A stretch of 64,000 nt of DNA from Argopecten irradians (taxonomy: Eukaryota > Mollusca > Bivalvia > Pectinida > Pectinidae), in assembly GCF_041381155.1 (NCBI RefSeq), contig NC_091142.1, positions 24,948,362 through 25,012,361 of the forward strand, given 5' to 3'. Position numbers and translations under genes: made by a program. Shown one piece after another: positions 62,469 to 64,000 of the stretch. Numbering within the stretch: the first letter of the stretch is position 1; every line of letters begins with the position of its first letter. The notes beneath the pieces were generated by a model. That model was given only the letters and a program-made list of their open reading frames with translations, did not search any database and was not told where the DNA came from.

Positions 62469-62474
62469 ATAAAT
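62469..62474 (+). promoter_or_regulatory. Polyadenylation signal of THOC6
   Basis: AATAAATAAA begins 22 bases after the THOC6 stop codon and is followed by a T/GT-rich stretch (TTTTGTTTGTGTTTTTG near 62500), a standard arrangement implying a very short 3' UTR. Confidence 0.7.
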
Positions 62475-64000
62475 AAATGTTTCTTATGTTTTCTATAAAT
62501 ATTTTGTTTGTGTTTTTGTTTACATTCATTTACAAAGCAGTGGCAGGTTCATGTTAATGTTTAATCCTTGATATTCCAGGGGTTATTATCACTGTCATCA
62601 TGTCCAACCCTGGACAATGTCTTATTGAAACTGAAGACATTTATTAGAAAAGGAGAGAGAAACTTACCAATTACAGGCCTACAGAGACATCCTGTAAAGT
62701 TTACAGAGAGTGACACCCAACTTTATATCCAACAGTACACCATTATTGTATTCCTTTGATGTACATGAAGAACCAAGCTACCTGTTCCATCTGTTGTTGC
62801 ACACAGAGTCTTCAGTTTTGATATGACATGTGCAGGGGTGAATATTTGAATTTGAATATTTATTGCCTTTGATATTGTATAAGTCTTTAAAAACATTTTG
62901 CCATTGTCATTGATGGCCCATTAGTTTAAACATTTAACAAGTATCACTAAATTAGAAACAAATTTTGAAAAACATCTTCAATTTCAACACAAGAATGTAG
63001 GAGATTAGTCCGCTAACCCTGCATATATCATAAGGCTTTAAAAAATGCTAAATATATAGATATACATTGGGAAAATAAAAATTAAGTAAAAAGCCAAATA
63101 ATATAGGCAGGTTTAGCAGACTAATGGGAATGTGCAACATTTCTCTTGTTCAAATAAAAGCAGATATTGTACTTTTCAAGAAAAAAAATTGGGGAATATT
63201 GACTTTATTTAGTGCAAGCTTTAATATGGATATCCAGATATGTTGTTTTTTCAGTATTTGTACACAATGGGAGAAGATGATAAATCTGTTTAAGAAATAT
63301 TGATGTCACCATTACAAAAATATATTTTCTTGTAATTAAAATCAGATTCAAATACAGATAGCAAAGGTGTTGTAAAAGAAAAGATCATAACCTATTTATT
63401 TCAAAGGGTGATTGGCTGTAGGCTGATCACAATATAACAACATTTTTTAAACCAAGATAGAATAATAACTACTGATACTAAGTTGAAAAAATATTTCTAA
63501 TTCGGAAGTACTTTTTCCACCAACTTTAATACTTTTTCCACCAACTTTAATTTAGTGGAGATGATAAGTTTTATAGCAGACTACAACTGAAAATTTCACT
63601 AATCAAGTGATGGAGCTAATTCCATTTGAAAAACCACGCTTTGGGGGGCAATAATCTGAATTCAGCTTAATTCTTTGCACCAAAATGTGAACTAAATATA
63701 TATTTATATGCATATGCGTGAATTACTTGTACTTGTCAAAAAGGATTTGACGCTCAAAGATTGTGGAAAAAATAAATAGTACTTTGTAGCATAAAAAACG
63801 AAGGAGTCAACTTTAAAACATTTTGTAGTCTAAGGAAAGAAAGTACAGTTCTTCAATGATATTTTTCCTCGTTTTTCCGTAATTATTGTTATTGAAACAA
63901 AGCACTCTTGTTATTGTATTTGTTTGTTTATTTGTACATTTGACAGATGCATGGTAACACAGTAACACATTAACGCTTTATACAAAACGATATAATCACA
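62475..64000. other. Downstream stretch after THOC6
   Basis: No exon recognised on either strand. It contains a MITE end at 62566, a small MITE at 63004-63126, and a two-copy ACTTTTTCCACCAACTTTAAT repeat at ~63508-63551. Confidence 0.4.
63004..63126. mobile_element. 120-bp MITE
   Basis: GATTAGTCCGCTAACCCTGC and the inverted GCAGGTTTAGCAGACTAA, with AGGCTTT/AAAGCC inside, form a foldback; half of a related copy is at 21020-21066. Confidence 0.7.

Overview
The window is eukaryotic nuclear DNA and most likely comes from a bivalve mollusc. It is AT-rich, the genes are split by long GT-AG introns, and between exons it is crowded with short inverted-repeat elements and with elements built of tandem ~157-bp cores next to (TCCG)n runs. 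That last architecture is the one described for bivalve pearl-type elements. I see no bacterial operons, CRISPR arrays, rRNA genes or intact tRNA genes.

Four genes can be read exon by exon. (1) The 3' part of a WD-repeat protein gene lies on + at 697-5604 (six exons; the 5' part is outside the window). (2) A complete retinol-dehydrogenase-like SDR lies on + at 12387-17658 (six exons, 341 aa). (3) UNC119, the lipid-binding chaperone for myristoylated proteins, lies on - at 39646-29930 (five exons, 221 aa), perhaps with a ~6 kb 3' UTR reaching ~23715. (4) THOC6, the WD40 subunit of the THO/TREX mRNA-export complex, lies on + at 39992-62447 (14 exons, 334 aa). UNC119 and THOC6 are head to head with ~345 bp between start codons, so they probably share a bidirectional promoter. 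The four genes are not an obvious functional cluster.

Layout: 1-6 kb, WD-gene exons between palindromic MITE-like elements. 6-12 kb, gene-poor, with a mariner-type MITE, a ~355-bp MITE and a gag zinc-knuckle relic. 12-18.7 kb, the SDR gene, ending in a 43-bp minisatellite made from its own last codons. 18.7-23.7 kb, decayed repeats. 23.7-30 kb, AT-rich and nearly repeat-free. 30-40 kb, UNC119, whose first intron holds a nest of DNA transposons, one a TTAA-flanked element carrying a P2X7-tail-like cysteine exon. 40-62.5 kb, THOC6, whose introns hold two large tandem-core elements, a 51-bp minisatellite split by a foldback element, a 53-bp splice-donor triplication and a ~4.6-kb 32-bp minisatellite. 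62.5-64 kb, mostly unannotated.

The most striking pattern is that four independent tandem arrays each begin at or within tens of bases of the 3' end of an exon (SDR stop codon; THOC6 exons 8, 10 and 12). The second is that several unrelated tandem-core elements share one terminal design: a 5' hairpin, and a 3' hairpin followed by TCTTGTT.
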